Shown: piece after piece, positions 1 through 7,646 of the stretch | Layout of the letters: each line of letters starts with the position of its first letter | Numbering within the stretch: the stretch's first letter is position 1 | Assembly (NCBI RefSeq): GCF_033842475.1 | Contig: NZ_JAWXYB010000018.1 | Span: 3,145,501 to 3,209,500 of the forward strand | Source: Acidiphilium acidophilum | Lineage (GTDB): Bacteria > Pseudomonadota > Alphaproteobacteria > Acetobacterales > Acetobacteraceae | Direction of reading: 5' to 3' | DNA: 64,000 nucleotides | Program-made: the position numbers and the translations under genes | The notes under the pieces: model-generated | The model's input: only the letters and a program-made list of their open reading frames with translations | What the model was told of the DNA's origin: nothing | Databases searched by the model: none

Positions 1-231
1 GCGGTTGCCCGCGAGAAGGGCGCCGGTGCGGTCGGTGATGAGGCCGCGCTCGGGGGCGAGCGGGCGTTGCGACATTGCGTTATCGCGCGCCTTGATCCGG
101 TAGCCCGCATGCTCGATCACCTGCAGATCGTAAAGCCGGGCGATCAGGCCGCCGAAGGTGACGGTCTGGATGCCGCCGATCACCAAAGCACGGCGGGTGA
201 AGACCTGACGGTTGAGCGTGCTGCGAGCCAT
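1..231 (-). CDS. mrdA: Penicillin-binding protein 2, N-terminal part (gene cut by window edge)
   Basis: Reading the minus strand from an ATG at 229-231 gives 77 open codons that run off the left edge. The product starts MARSTLNRQVFTRRA, followed by a hydrophobic membrane segment, LYDLQVIEHAGY and APERGLITDRTGALLAGN. This order is the normal N-terminus of PBP2: cytoplasmic tail, single TM anchor, then the start of the dimerisation domain. PBP2 is the class B transpeptidase for cell-wall elongation. The transpeptidase domain itself lies outside the window. No partner gene is visible upstream; the next leftward gene is an OmpA-like lipoprotein. Confidence 0.85.
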   Translation of the reverse strand, partial: MARSTLNRQVFTRRALVIGGIQTVTFGGLIARLYDLQVIEHAGYRIKARDNAMSQRPLAPERGLITDRTGALLAGNR

Positions 232-312
232 GCGCGGCGTTGTGCGACGAGGCGGGCGGTAACCCAAGACACGATCTAGCGAGCGCGCCCACCGCCCGCC
301 TGCGGCGAAATC

Positions 313-738
313 CTATTGGGGTGCGTGCGACCTGCCGATGACGATGGTCGCGGTGCGGCTGGCCTGCTTGCTGTCCGGCGGGCTGCCGATCGGGCCAATC
401 CCTTCGGTGGTGATGCGCGCGGGGGCGACGCCGTCCGCGACGAGCTGGGCGGCGACGGCGGCGGCGCGCTGGTTCGAGAGTGCCACGTTGTCAGGAGTAT
501 TGCCGACCGTGTCGGCGGCGCCGGTCACGGTGACCGGAGAGAGCAGGTCGATTTTCGCCTTGTGCGCGGCCTGGGCGACGACGGCGATGCCGGGCGGATT
601 CAGATTGGTCTTGAACGGGGCGAAGAACACGACGTAGGACGGTTGAGGGTGCATGAACGGCAGGTCCGCGCAGCCCGCCAGACCGATGCCGGCGACGGCG
701 AGACAGGCAGCGGCGGATAACAGGTTCGGGCGATGCAT
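313..738 (-). CDS. OmpA/MotB-domain lipoprotein
   Basis: The 141-residue product begins at an ATG preceded on its strand by a strong GGAGGAGA ribosome site. It has a short signal peptide ending in a lipobox (GLAGC, Cys23). The rest resembles an OmpA-like peptidoglycan-binding domain: a beta strand (YVVFFAP), then VTVTGAADTVGN, LSNQRAAAVAAQLVADG and RITTEGIG. It is likely an outer-membrane lipoprotein that touches peptidoglycan. The domain is short and slightly divergent, so a precise Pal or YiaD-type name is not justified. It lies 34 bp downstream of kdsA on the same strand. Confidence 0.75.
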   Translation of the reverse strand: MHRPNLLSAAACLAVAGIGLAGCADLPFMHPQPSYVVFFAPFKTNLNPPGIAVVAQAAHKAKIDLLSPVTVTGAADTVGNTPDNVALSNQRAAAVAAQLVADGVAPARITTEGIGPIGSPPDSKQASRTATIVIGRSHAPQ

Positions 739-772
739 CGTGATCTCCTCCGGGACCGTTCCCGGTACGGGA

Positions 773-1603
773 TCATTCCTGCCCGGTCTCGGCCTTGGCC
801 ACAAGATCGAATTTCTGCAACCGCGCCAGAAGAGCGGGCATGCGGGCCAGCGGGATCATGTTGGGACCGTCGGACGGGGCGTTATCCGGGTCGGGGTGGC
901 ATTCGATGAACAGGGCGGCGCACCCGACCGCGAGTGCCGCCCGCGCAAGGATAGGTGCGAATTCGCGCTGGCCGCCGGAGGAGCCGCCCTGGCCGCCGGG
1001 CTGCTGGACCGAATGGGTGGCATCGAACACCACGGGATAGCCGGTCTGCGCCATGATCGGCAGCGCCCGGAGGTCGCTGACCAACGTGTTGTAGCCGAAA
1101 CTCGCCCCCCGTTCGGTGAGCATGATGCGCTCGTTGCCGGTGCTGGCGATTTTGGCGGCGACGTTCTTCATGTCCCACGGGGCGAGGAACTGGCCTTTCT
1201 TCACGTTGATCGCCCGGCCGGTGTTGCCGGCGGCGAGCAGAAGATCGGTCTGGCGGCAGAGAAAGGCCGGGATCTGCAGCACGTCCACCACCTCGGCGAC
1301 CGGCGCGCATTGATGGGCGTCGTGCACATCGGTCAGCACCGGGATGGCGAATTTCGCCTTGATATCGGCCAGGATCTGCAACCCCGCCGCCATGCCGACG
1401 CCGCGCCCGGTGCCGAGCGAGGTGCGGTTCGCCTTGTCGTAGCTCGATTTGAAGATCAGGCCGATATTCAATGCCCGGGTCATCTCGACCAGCGCGCCGG
1501 CGACACTCATGGCATGATCGGCGGATTCGATCTGGCAGGGGCCGGAGATCAGCGTGAAGGGGAGCGCATTGCCGATGGTGAGGGTGCCGATGGTGACGTT
1601 CAT
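773..1603 (-). CDS. kdsA: 3-deoxy-8-phosphooctulonate synthase
   Basis: The 276-residue protein matches KdsA over its whole length. Visible motifs are SGPCQIES near the N-terminus, [41 protein letters not shown] and [11 protein letters not shown]. It condenses phosphoenolpyruvate with arabinose 5-phosphate to make KDO 8-phosphate for lipid A/LPS core synthesis in the cytoplasm. I chose ATG 1603 (MNVTIG); a GTG at 1621 would add six residues. It is divergent from infA, and 1604-1790 holds both promoters. Confidence 0.95.
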   Translation of the reverse strand: MNVTIGTLTIGNALPFTLISGPCQIESADHAMSVAGALVEMTRALNIGLIFKSSYDKANRTSLGTGRGVGMAAGLQILADIKAKFAIPVLTDVHDAHQCAPVAEVVDVLQIPAFLCRQTDLLLAAGNTGRAINVKKGQFLAPWDMKNVAAKIASTGNERIMLTERGASFGYNTLVSDLRALPIMAQTGYPVVFDATHSVQQPGGQGGSSGGQREFAPILARAALAVGCAALFIECHPDPDNAPSDGPNMIPLARMPALLARLQKFDLVAKAETGQE

Positions 1604-1790
1604 GGGGTTCGATTCTTTCACGATAGAGGGGCACGATAGACCGGTGGGAGGGACGAAACCGGGTTTATTGCCTTCCGGACCGCAGCGACAGGCAGGGGGG
1701 TATTATCTGCTCCGATCCGCGCAAACCTTGACCTCGCCGCCCGCACGGCTCATGTGAGGCCCGCACGTAACGACCTTATAACGAGGATAG

Positions 1791-2009
1791 ATGTCGAAAG
1801 AAGACATGATCGAGTTCAGCGGCACCGTCGCTGAGCTGCTGCCCAATGCCATGTTCCGGGTCAAGCTGGATAATGAACACGTCATTCTGGCGCATACCAG
1901 CGGCAAGATGCGCAAAAACCGCATCCGTGTTCTGGCCGGCGACCGCGTGAACGTCGAGATGACGCCCTATGATCTGACCAAGGGCCGGATCACGTTCCGA
2001 TTCAAGTAA
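1791..2009 (+). CDS. infA: Translation initiation factor IF-1
   Basis: The 72-residue S1-fold protein starts [11 protein letters not shown] and contains [42 protein letters not shown] and the C-terminal GRITFRFK, all typical of bacterial IF-1. It occupies the ribosomal A site during initiation and helps IF-2 and IF-3. An AACGAGGAT ribosome site precedes the ATG. Its stop codon overlaps the start region of maf, so the two genes are probably cotranscribed and translationally coupled. Confidence 0.96.
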   Translation: MSKEDMIEFSGTVAELLPNAMFRVKLDNEHVILAHTSGKMRKNRIRVLAGDRVNVEMTPYDLTKGRITFRFK

Positions 2010-2572
2010 CGCTGGTCCTCGCCTCGTCGAGCCCGCGCCGGCTCGATCTGCTGCGCCAGATCGGGATCATCCCGGACCGTATCGTCAGCCCCGACATCGA
2101 TGAAACGCCGCAGCCTCATGAGGTGCCGCGCAGCCTCGCCGCGCGCCTCGCCCGCGCGAAACTCGATAGTGCCGCCATCCCCGGTTCATTCACCATCGCA
2201 GCCGATACGGTCGTCGGTCTCGGCAGCCGCATCCTGCCCAAGGCCGAGACCGAGGCAGAGGCGCGGCAGTGCCTCACGATGCTTTCGGGGCGGCGTCACA
2301 AAGTGTATTCCGCGGTCGCGGTCGCGGGCCCCGATGGAAGGATCGCGATGCGAACCGTCGCCAGCGTCGTCGCCTTCGCGCGGCTCGAAGCGGGTGCGAT
2401 CGAGCATTACATCACGAGCGGCGAGTGGCGCGGCAAGGCCGGTGGCTACGCGATCCAGGGGCGCGCCGCCGGTTTCATCGATTTCCTGTCGGGGTCCTAT
2501 ACCGGCGTGGTCGGCCTGCCGCTGCACGAAACCCTGAACCTCCTGCGCGGCCTCGGCTGGCGCGCGCCGTGA
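2000..2572 (+). CDS. maf: Maf-family nucleotide pyrophosphatase (start codon unresolved)
   Basis: The frame encodes [38 protein letters not shown], the [12 protein letters not shown] loop and [15 protein letters not shown], the normal Maf order. These proteins hydrolyse non-canonical NTPs (dTTP/UTP or m7GTP type). The conserved N-terminus must begin at about 2012, but the frame has a TGA at 1970-1972 and no ATG, GTG or TTG before GTG 2123, which would delete the SSSPRR substrate loop. Candidate starts are ATT 2000, ACG 2009 or CTG 2012, right at the infA stop (2007-2009). The position given uses ATT. Function is clear; start is not. Confidence 0.85.
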   Translation: MQVTLVLASSSPRRLDLLRQIGIIPDRIVSPDIDETPQPHEVPRSLAARLARAKLDSAAIPGSFTIAADTVVGLGSRILPKAETEAEARQCLTMLSGRRHKVYSAVAVAGPDGRIAMRTVASVVAFARLEAGAIEHYITSGEWRGKAGGYAIQGRAAGFIDFLSGSYTGVVGLPLHETLNLLRGLGWRAP

Positions 2573-2582
2573 TGATCACCCC

Positions 2583-3443
2583 GTGATCCTTGCCGCGCGA
2601 CGGCGCGGGGCGGTGCATCTCGCCCTGCTGGAGGCGGGAGTGCTGGTCGATTACGCGATCTGGCAGCCCGATGAACCGGATGGGGTGGGCGATCGCTACA
2701 CGGGCCGGGTGACCGCCCGGGCCCCGGCGCTCGGCGGCGTCTTTGTCGATCTCGGCGCCGCCAGCGGCTTCCTGCCCGACAGCGCGGGCGGCAAATCGGC
2801 ATCGGACGGCGATCTGCTCGCGGTGCGGATCATCCGCGCGGCGCAGGGTGGCAAGGGGCCGCGTCTCGCCCGCGCCCCGGGTGAACCGGCGGGCCGGCCT
2901 GGCCTCGACGCCCGTGGCCCCGGCCCGATCGCGGAATTCCGTGCCCTGCACCCGGCCGCGCCGATCCTCGCCGAGGATTTCGAGCTGATCGCCCGGCTCC
3001 GCCCTGATTTTGCCGGTGTCGAGCATGCGCCGTCCTGCTTTGCCGGGATCGAGGAGGAAATCGCGGGCCTGACCGAGCCGGTCGTGCGTCTCCCCGGCGG
3101 CGCGCGTGCGATCATATCCCCGACCCCGGCGCTCACCGCCATCGATATCGACGCGGGGGCCGCAACCGCCGAACGGGGCGAAAAAACCGGGCTGCAGGCG
3201 CGACTCAATCGCGCGCTGATCCCCGAACTCGCCCGTCAGATCCGCCTGCGCAACCTCAACGGCGCGATCCTGATCGATTTCGCCGGCATGAAAGCGAGCG
3301 CGCGCCCCAGCCTCGCGCCCGACCTGACGCAGGCCCTCGCACGCGATCCGTTGAAACCGCGCCTGCTCGGCTTTACCTCTCTCGGCTTCGCCGAGATTCT
3401 GCGCCCCCGTATCCGCCCGCCACTCCACGAGATCCTGCCATGA
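2583..3443 (+). CDS. Short ribonuclease E/G-like protein
   Basis: The 286-residue product starts at GTG 2583. Its N-terminal third resembles the S1 segment of RNase E/G (YTGRVTARAPALGGVFVDLGAASGFLP). The two metal-binding aspartate motifs of the catalytic domain are recognisable as AIDIDAG and ILIDFAGM. Bacterial RNase G is about 490 residues; this protein lacks the zinc-link CPxCxG region and C-terminal domain, so it is a short form. It overlaps yacG by 4 bp and follows maf by 10 bp, giving an infA-maf-rng-yacG run also common in other alphaproteobacteria. Activity is not certain. Confidence 0.75.
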   Translation: MILAARRRGAVHLALLEAGVLVDYAIWQPDEPDGVGDRYTGRVTARAPALGGVFVDLGAASGFLPDSAGGKSASDGDLLAVRIIRAAQGGKGPRLARAPGEPAGRPGLDARGPGPIAEFRALHPAAPILAEDFELIARLRPDFAGVEHAPSCFAGIEEEIAGLTEPVVRLPGGARAIISPTPALTAIDIDAGAATAERGEKTGLQARLNRALIPELARQIRLRNLNGAILIDFAGMKASARPSLAPDLTQALARDPLKPRLLGFTSLGFAEILRPRIRPPLHEILP

Positions 3444-3595
3444 CCGCGAAACCCTGCCCGATCTGCCGCAAGCCGAGCATTCCCGAACAGGCGCCGTTCT
3501 GCTCGCGCCGTTGCCGCGAGGTCGATCTCGGCCGCTGGTTCGGCGAGGATTACAGGGTCTCGACCATCGAGCCATTGCCGGACGAGGGCGAATAA
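3440..3595 (+). CDS. yacG: DNA gyrase inhibitor YacG, zinc-binding
   Basis: The 51-residue product begins MTAKPCPICRKP, followed by FCSRRCREVDLGRWF. The CPIC...CSRRC pattern supplies the four cysteines of the YacG zinc finger, and LGRWF...DYR is the conserved following segment. In other bacteria YacG binds GyrB and inhibits gyrase. It overlaps the upstream RNase-like gene by 4 bp (ATGA). Its 3' end overlaps the convergent LOG gene by 46 bp. Confidence 0.9.
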   Translation: MTAKPCPICRKPSIPEQAPFCSRRCREVDLGRWFGEDYRVSTIEPLPDEGE

Positions 3596-4134
3596 TCGTC
3601 GAGCCGGGCCAGCGCGGCCGCGACATCCGGCACGATTTCCCAAAGCTGGCGCGCCGAATCCCGGGCGAAGCCGGCGCCGATGACCGCATCGAGCAAGGCC
3701 ACCACTCTGCCCGCCCAGCCCAGAATATCGACCAGGATGATGGGCTTGGCATGGCGCTCCAACTGCTTCCACGTCACGATCTCCATCAGCTCGTCGAGGG
3801 TGCCGAGCCCGCCGGGCAGCACCACGAACGCATCGGCCCGGGCGAACATGCGCCGTTTGCGGGTGTGCATCGAATCGGTGACGATCAACTCCGACAGGCC
3901 GGGAAACTCGACCTCCCGCGCGCGCAGGAAATCGGGAATGATCCCGACCACCGTGCCGCCGCTGCCCAGGGCCGCGCCCGCGACGGCGCCCATCAGGCCG
4001 ACATTGCCGCCGCCGAACACCAGCGTCATGTCGCGCGCGGCGAGCCCCGCGCCCAGATCGCGCGCCGACTGCATGTAATCGGGCGCGACGCCGACTGAAG
4101 ACCCGCAAAATACCGTGACCGAAATGTGACTCAT
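3550..4134 (-). CDS. LOG-family protein (TIGR00730 Rossmann fold)
   Basis: The 194-residue protein has VFCGSS near the N-terminus, VFGGGNVGLMGAVA, the MHTRKRRMF segment and the family signature PGGLGTLDE followed by TWKQL. LOG proteins hydrolyse cytokinin riboside 5'-monophosphates or AMP-type nucleotides to the base and ribose 5-phosphate. In bacteria the natural substrate is often unknown. It is transcribed against yacG and overlaps its 3' end. Confidence 0.88.
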   Translation of the reverse strand: MSHISVTVFCGSSVGVAPDYMQSARDLGAGLAARDMTLVFGGGNVGLMGAVAGAALGSGGTVVGIIPDFLRAREVEFPGLSELIVTDSMHTRKRRMFARADAFVVLPGGLGTLDELMEIVTWKQLERHAKPIILVDILGWAGRVVALLDAVIGAGFARDSARQLWEIVPDVAAALARLDDYSPSSGNGSMVETL

Positions 4135-4222
4135 ATTCCAGAATGACCTCTTGAACCTATCGACAGGGACAAGTTCGTGGCAGGGTAATCAAATCGAAGC
4201 AAGTTATTGATAGAGTCCGCCC

Positions 4223-5218
4223 ATGGCCCTCAACGCACAGCAAACCGACAATGAAAAGCCCGGTCGCCCTGCCCTTCCCGGGTGGGTCGCGCCGACCGCC
4301 ATTGCGGGTCTGGGCCTGGTTGCCTTGCTCGGCCTCGTGTTCCTCGGCGGCCAGCAGCATTTCGAGCCGACCAAACCGGCCCCGAAGGTTGCGGCCAGCA
4401 CCATCGCATCGCCTTCGGTCGCCCCGGGGCCGAGCTTCGATACCGTGCGGGTGGATGCCGGTGGCAACGCGGTGATCGCCGGCCATGCGGCACCCGGCAG
4501 CACCGTCACCATCACCGCCAACGGCAAGGCGATCGGCACGGTGAAGGCGGATCGCTCCGGCAGCTTCGCCTTCGTCACCTCCACCCCCCTGCCGGCGGGG
4601 GGGCAACAACTTGCCCTGTCGGAATCGAGCCCGACCGGTCAGGTGATGGCGAGCAATCGCAGCGTCACGGTATCCGTGCCGGAGGCGCCGAACGAGGGGG
4701 CGCTCGCGGTGCTCAGCGGCACCGGCAAATCGCCCTCGCAGGTGCTGAGCGGCCAGGGGCCGCAACCCGGCACTCTCGGCCTCGGCTCGGTCGATTACGA
4801 TGGTTCGGGCAAGGCCGTCATCGCGGGAACCGCGAAGCCCGGTGCCACCGTGTCGCTGTTCCTCGGCACCACCAAGCTCGGCACGGTGAAGGCCGATGCA
4901 GCCGGGCGCTGGACCATGCGGACCGACAGCCTGCCCGCGAAACCCGGAACCTTCAGGCTGGAAACCACAAGCCCGACCGGCAGCGTCCTGCAATCGATGC
5001 AGACGGCCTTCGCCCCGCACAAGGTCGGCAAGCTGGCACCCGGCCAGATCGTGATCACCCAGGGGCAGTGCCTGTGGCAGATCGCGCGCAAGCTCTACGG
5101 CAAAGGGACGGATTATTCGCTGATCTACCGTGCCAACGAGGCGAGTATCCAGAATCCCAACCTGATCTATCCCGGCCAGCATATCGCCCTGCCGAAGCCG
5201 GCAACGACCTCCGGCTGA
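4223..5218 (+). CDS. Membrane-anchored protein with two Ig-like repeats and a C-terminal LysM domain
   Basis: The 331-residue protein has a short cytoplasmic tail, one TM segment at about residues 21-43 and a Pro/Ala-rich linker. Two related beta-rich repeats follow. Each contains AVIAG, then PG(S/A)TV, then GTVKAD and ends SPTG (about residues 70-135 and 190-255). The last 55 residues form a LysM domain (WQIARKLYG...NPNLIYPGQHIALP) that would bind peptidoglycan in the periplasm. Family relatives are annotated only as LysM peptidoglycan-binding proteins. It appears to be monocistronic. Confidence 0.8.
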   Translation: MALNAQQTDNEKPGRPALPGWVAPTAIAGLGLVALLGLVFLGGQQHFEPTKPAPKVAASTIASPSVAPGPSFDTVRVDAGGNAVIAGHAAPGSTVTITANGKAIGTVKADRSGSFAFVTSTPLPAGGQQLALSESSPTGQVMASNRSVTVSVPEAPNEGALAVLSGTGKSPSQVLSGQGPQPGTLGLGSVDYDGSGKAVIAGTAKPGATVSLFLGTTKLGTVKADAAGRWTMRTDSLPAKPGTFRLETTSPTGSVLQSMQTAFAPHKVGKLAPGQIVITQGQCLWQIARKLYGKGTDYSLIYRANEASIQNPNLIYPGQHIALPKPATTSG

Positions 5219-5241
5219 ACGCGGCGCCCCCTTGAATCCGG

Positions 5242-5285
5242 TTGCGATGTCCATATAATTTCTATATAGATTTCATATAAGGAGA
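5242..5285 (+). promoter_or_regulatory. Promoter with three ATATA boxes phased at 11 bp
   Basis: TTGCGA (5242-5247) and TATAGA (5265-5270) are separated by 17 bp and could form a sigma-70-type promoter. ATATA occurs at 5253, 5264 and 5275, exactly 11 bp apart and across the -10 region. An AAGGAG ribosome site follows. The downstream gene encodes a small ribbon-helix-helix-like protein, so these boxes are a reasonable operator candidate for it. The operator role is inference. Confidence 0.5.
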
Positions 5286-5290
5286 TCGCC

Positions 5291-5494
5291 ATGCCCGTCA
5301 CCAGTTTCGCGTTCGACGAACGGACCATGCAGGCCATCGCCGATCTGCGCAAAATATTCGGCGTTTCGAGCAATGCCGCCGCACTTCGCCGCGCCATCAC
5401 GCTTTCGCGCGTCGTGGCCGACCAGCGTGACGACAAGAACACCGTCCTGATCCAGGGAAAGGATCATCCGCTCCGCGTCAGCCTCGACGGCTGA
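5291..5494 (+). CDS. Small ribbon-helix-helix-like protein
   Basis: The 67-residue product reads VTSFAFDERTMQAIADLRK, then FGVSSNAAALRRAI and LSRVVADQ. This gives a beta strand followed by two amphipathic helices, as in ribbon-helix-helix DNA-binding proteins. A polar C-terminal tail follows. Its stop overlaps the ATG of the next gene (ATGA-type), so the two are cotranslated. Repeated ATATA boxes directly upstream fit autoregulation. It is not recognised as a named family member; it could instead be an antitoxin-like orphan, but the next gene does not look like a toxin. Confidence 0.6.
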   Translation: MPVTSFAFDERTMQAIADLRKIFGVSSNAAALRRAITLSRVVADQRDDKNTVLIQGKDHPLRVSLDG

Positions 5495-5871
5495 TGCCTC
5501 CGGTCGAGCCGGTTGCGGCGGCCGCTGAAACACGGGTTTCGCTCAAGGCCCTCGATCGCAGCCTGACCGTTCCGGAGCGCATCGCTTTGTCCGATGCCGG
5601 CATCCGCCGCCAGATCGCGACCATCGTGCTCTGGCTGTTCGCGGGCACCAATATTCTCTCCGTCGTTTTCGTGATCGTGCTGTATTATTTCGATCAGCGC
5701 GATATTGCCGATCATTTGATCCCGGCGACCGCACGGGTGATCACCCCCAGCGTGGTCATGAGCCTGCTCGGGGCCACCACGGTCCAGCTCGGGGCCATCG
5801 CGGTGATCATGGCGCGCGGCATTTTCAATGTGCCCATTGACCAGCCCTACCCGATCGTCGAAGAGACCTGA
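5494..5871 (+). CDS. Hypothetical two-TM membrane protein
   Basis: The 125-residue product has a soluble N-terminal stretch of about 40 residues. Two hydrophobic segments follow: IATIVLWLFAGTNILSVVFV and, after a polar loop (DQRDIADHLIPATA), VVMSLLGATTVQLGAIAVIM. No catalytic motif is seen. It overlaps the stop codon of the small RHH-like gene and ends directly at the 5' end of RNase P RNA. I do not recognise a function. Confidence 0.6.
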   Translation: MPPVEPVAAAAETRVSLKALDRSLTVPERIALSDAGIRRQIATIVLWLFAGTNILSVVFVIVLYYFDQRDIADHLIPATARVITPSVVMSLLGATTVQLGAIAVIMARGIFNVPIDQPYPIVEET

Positions 5872-6271
5872 GCCAGACGGTTGGACGGCCGCCGTCACGA
5901 GACCCGAAAGGGTGTGACGGAGGAAAGTCCGGGCTCCACGGAAACACGGTGCCGGTTAATGGCCGGCGGGGGCGACCCCAGGGACAGTGCCACAGAAAAC
6001 AAACCGCCCGCGCGCTTCGGCCTGCGGGCAAGGGTGAAACGGTGCGGTAAGAGCGCACCGCGCCTTCGGTAACGAAGGCGGCAGGGTAAACCCCACCGGG
6101 AGCAAGACCGAATAGGGGTGGCCGGCGGCGTGAGCGATCATGGCCGCAGGGGTGTTTTCGACCCGTCACCCGGGTTGGTCGCGTGAGGCGTGCAGCAATG
6201 CCCGTCCCAGACGAATGGCCGTCCACCATCCGCGAGGATGCGGACAGAACCCGGCTTACAGACCGTCTGGC
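5872..6271 (+). ncRNA. rnpB: RNase P RNA, class A
   Basis: About 400 nt. The 5' GCCAGACGGT pairs with the 3' ACCGTCTGGC to form P1. Conserved blocks appear in order: GAGGAAAGTCCGGGC, ACAGAAAAC, GGGTGAAACGGTG, AAGAGCGCACCG, GCAAGACCGAATAGGG and near the 3' end ACAGAACCCGGCTTACAG. This RNA is the catalytic subunit that trims tRNA 5' leaders. Its 5' end abuts the stop codon of the upstream membrane protein gene. Confidence 0.95.
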
Positions 6272-6301
6272 ATCTATATCGGTAAGAGGAAGTGGGGCGC
6301 G

Positions 6302-6376
6302 TGGTGCCGGGTGAGGGATTTGAACCCCCGACCTTCGGTTTACAAAACCGCTGCACTACCACTGTGCTAACCCGGC
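6302..6376 (-). tRNA. tRNA-Thr (UGU)
   Basis: The minus strand folds as GCCGGGT acceptor, GCAC/GTGC D-stem, anticodon loop TTTGTAA (anticodon TGT), a five-base T-stem around TTCAAAT, ACCCGGC and an encoded ACCA end. The G-A pair at the top of the anticodon stem also occurs in other alphaproteobacterial tRNA-Thr. Confidence 0.95.
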
Positions 6377-6462
6377 GACCGGCTTCGCCCTCTTATCACG
6401 ACCGCACAGGGTTTCCACCCCTTGCTTCACCCCGGAGCGCGGTTTATACGCCGCGAACCGGT

Positions 6463-6538
6463 GGGGCCATAGCTCAGTTGGGAGAGCGCCTGAATGGCAT
6501 TCAGGAGGTCGGCGGTTCGATTCCGCTTGGCTCCACCA
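6463..6538 (+). tRNA. tRNA-Ala (GGC)
   Basis: GGGGCCA pairs with TGGCTCC, the D-loop contains AGTTGGGA, and the anticodon stem CCTGA/TCAGG encloses ATGGCAT (anticodon GGC). The T-arm is standard and CCA is encoded. The 3' half is overlapped on the opposite strand by the end of the lipoate ligase gene. Confidence 0.95.
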
Positions 6539-7643
6539 GGTTCATTTCATGCAAACGATGCGGCTCGAACCGGCTTTCCGCTGCGGATCGGATCGATCCG
6601 ATCAGTTGTGGGGCGGTCAGGCCGATGAAATCGACCCCGCGTGCCGTCAGCACCTGCATCACGATCGTCTCGATCTCCGCGACCGGTGCCCGGCGCAGGG
6701 ACGCTTCGATGTCGCGGATCGCGCGGGCCGGGGTGACGAAAAAATCGCCGGTGATCGCGCAATCGGCGATCCGGTCGCGCGCCGCCCCCTCGAAACGCAG
6801 ATCGACCCGCACCCGTCCGCCGGGATAGGCGGTGAAACTATGGCCGCGGGCGGCATCGCTGGCGGCGGGTGGCGCTTCGCCTTCGATGAAGGCGGGCGTG
6901 CCGATCTCATGGTCGAACAATTCCGCCGCGCGCGCTTCCTCGGCCTCGGTGATCTCGCCCCGGACCGGATCGATCCCGAGCGTTTCGGCGAAGCCGTTCA
7001 GCAGCGCGGTCATGACCTCGCCGACCGGGGGTGCCGTGCCGCCACCGAGCATGGCGAGCGAGACCATGCGATCGGCGATCGAAGCCGCCCCGTGTTTCGC
7101 GAGCTTGTCGGCAGCCACGTTGAGGCACGACACCATCCGCACCGGATCGACATCGAGCAGCACGGTGCCCTGAAAACTCACCAGCCTGCCGTCGAAAAAG
7201 CCGCCGGTGCCGCCGAGCTTGCGGCCATCGACCTCGATATCGTTGCGGGGGCGGTAGGCCGCAGCGACCCCAAGCCGCTGGAGGCCGGTGCAGCAGGCTT
7301 CGCACAGGCGCCGCGTGGTCTCGGTCAGGTCGCCGAACCCCAGGGCGTGGCGGTCGAACACGAACTCCCAGCCGAGTTGCCCTTCATCGAGATAGATCGC
7401 GCCACCGCCGGTGATGCGCCGGCCCACCTCGATCCCGTGGGCGGCACAATAGTCGCGCTTGACCTCGTCACGCAGCACCTGATGACGCCCGACCAGCACG
7501 GTGGGGCGGAAGCGGAGAAAGCGGATAGTGTCGGGCACCTCGTTCGCCGCCCGCGCCTCGATCAATGCCTCGTCGAACGCCATGTGGCGCTGACCGGGAC
7601 GGATCCCGGTGTCGATCACGCGAAAGACCGGGCGCGGGATCAT
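6501..7643 (-). CDS. Lipoate-protein ligase, sLpl(AB)-type
   Basis: The 380-residue protein has the biotin/lipoate ligase fold: RFRPTVLVGRHQ, RRITGGGAIY (residues 75-84), RNDIEVDGRKLGGTGGFF with the likely catalytic Lys142, then a C-terminal accessory domain. The length fits a ligase carrying both the large A domain and the B domain. sLpl(AB) enzymes attach octanoate or lipoate to LbpA in sHdr-containing sulfur oxidisers. It is the last gene of a leftward operon, 3 bp after a LipS gene. The final 12 or so residues (including EPSGIEPPTS) are read antisense through tRNA-Ala, so the true stop is unusually placed. Confidence 0.85.
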   Translation of the reverse strand: MIPRPVFRVIDTGIRPGQRHMAFDEALIEARAANEVPDTIRFLRFRPTVLVGRHQVLRDEVKRDYCAAHGIEVGRRITGGGAIYLDEGQLGWEFVFDRHALGFGDLTETTRRLCEACCTGLQRLGVAAAYRPRNDIEVDGRKLGGTGGFFDGRLVSFQGTVLLDVDPVRMVSCLNVAADKLAKHGAASIADRMVSLAMLGGGTAPPVGEVMTALLNGFAETLGIDPVRGEITEAEEARAAELFDHEIGTPAFIEGEAPPAASDAARGHSFTAYPGGRVRVDLRFEGAARDRIADCAITGDFFVTPARAIRDIEASLRRAPVAEIETIVMQVLTARGVDFIGLTAPQLIGSIRSAAESRFEPHRLHEMNLVEPSGIEPPTS

Positions 7644-7646
7644 GGC

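Noticed and set aside
1991-2030. Programmed frameshift producing an IF-1-Maf fusion
   Set aside because: A -1 shift at the infA stop would join the frames, but no slippery heptamer or stimulating structure is visible.
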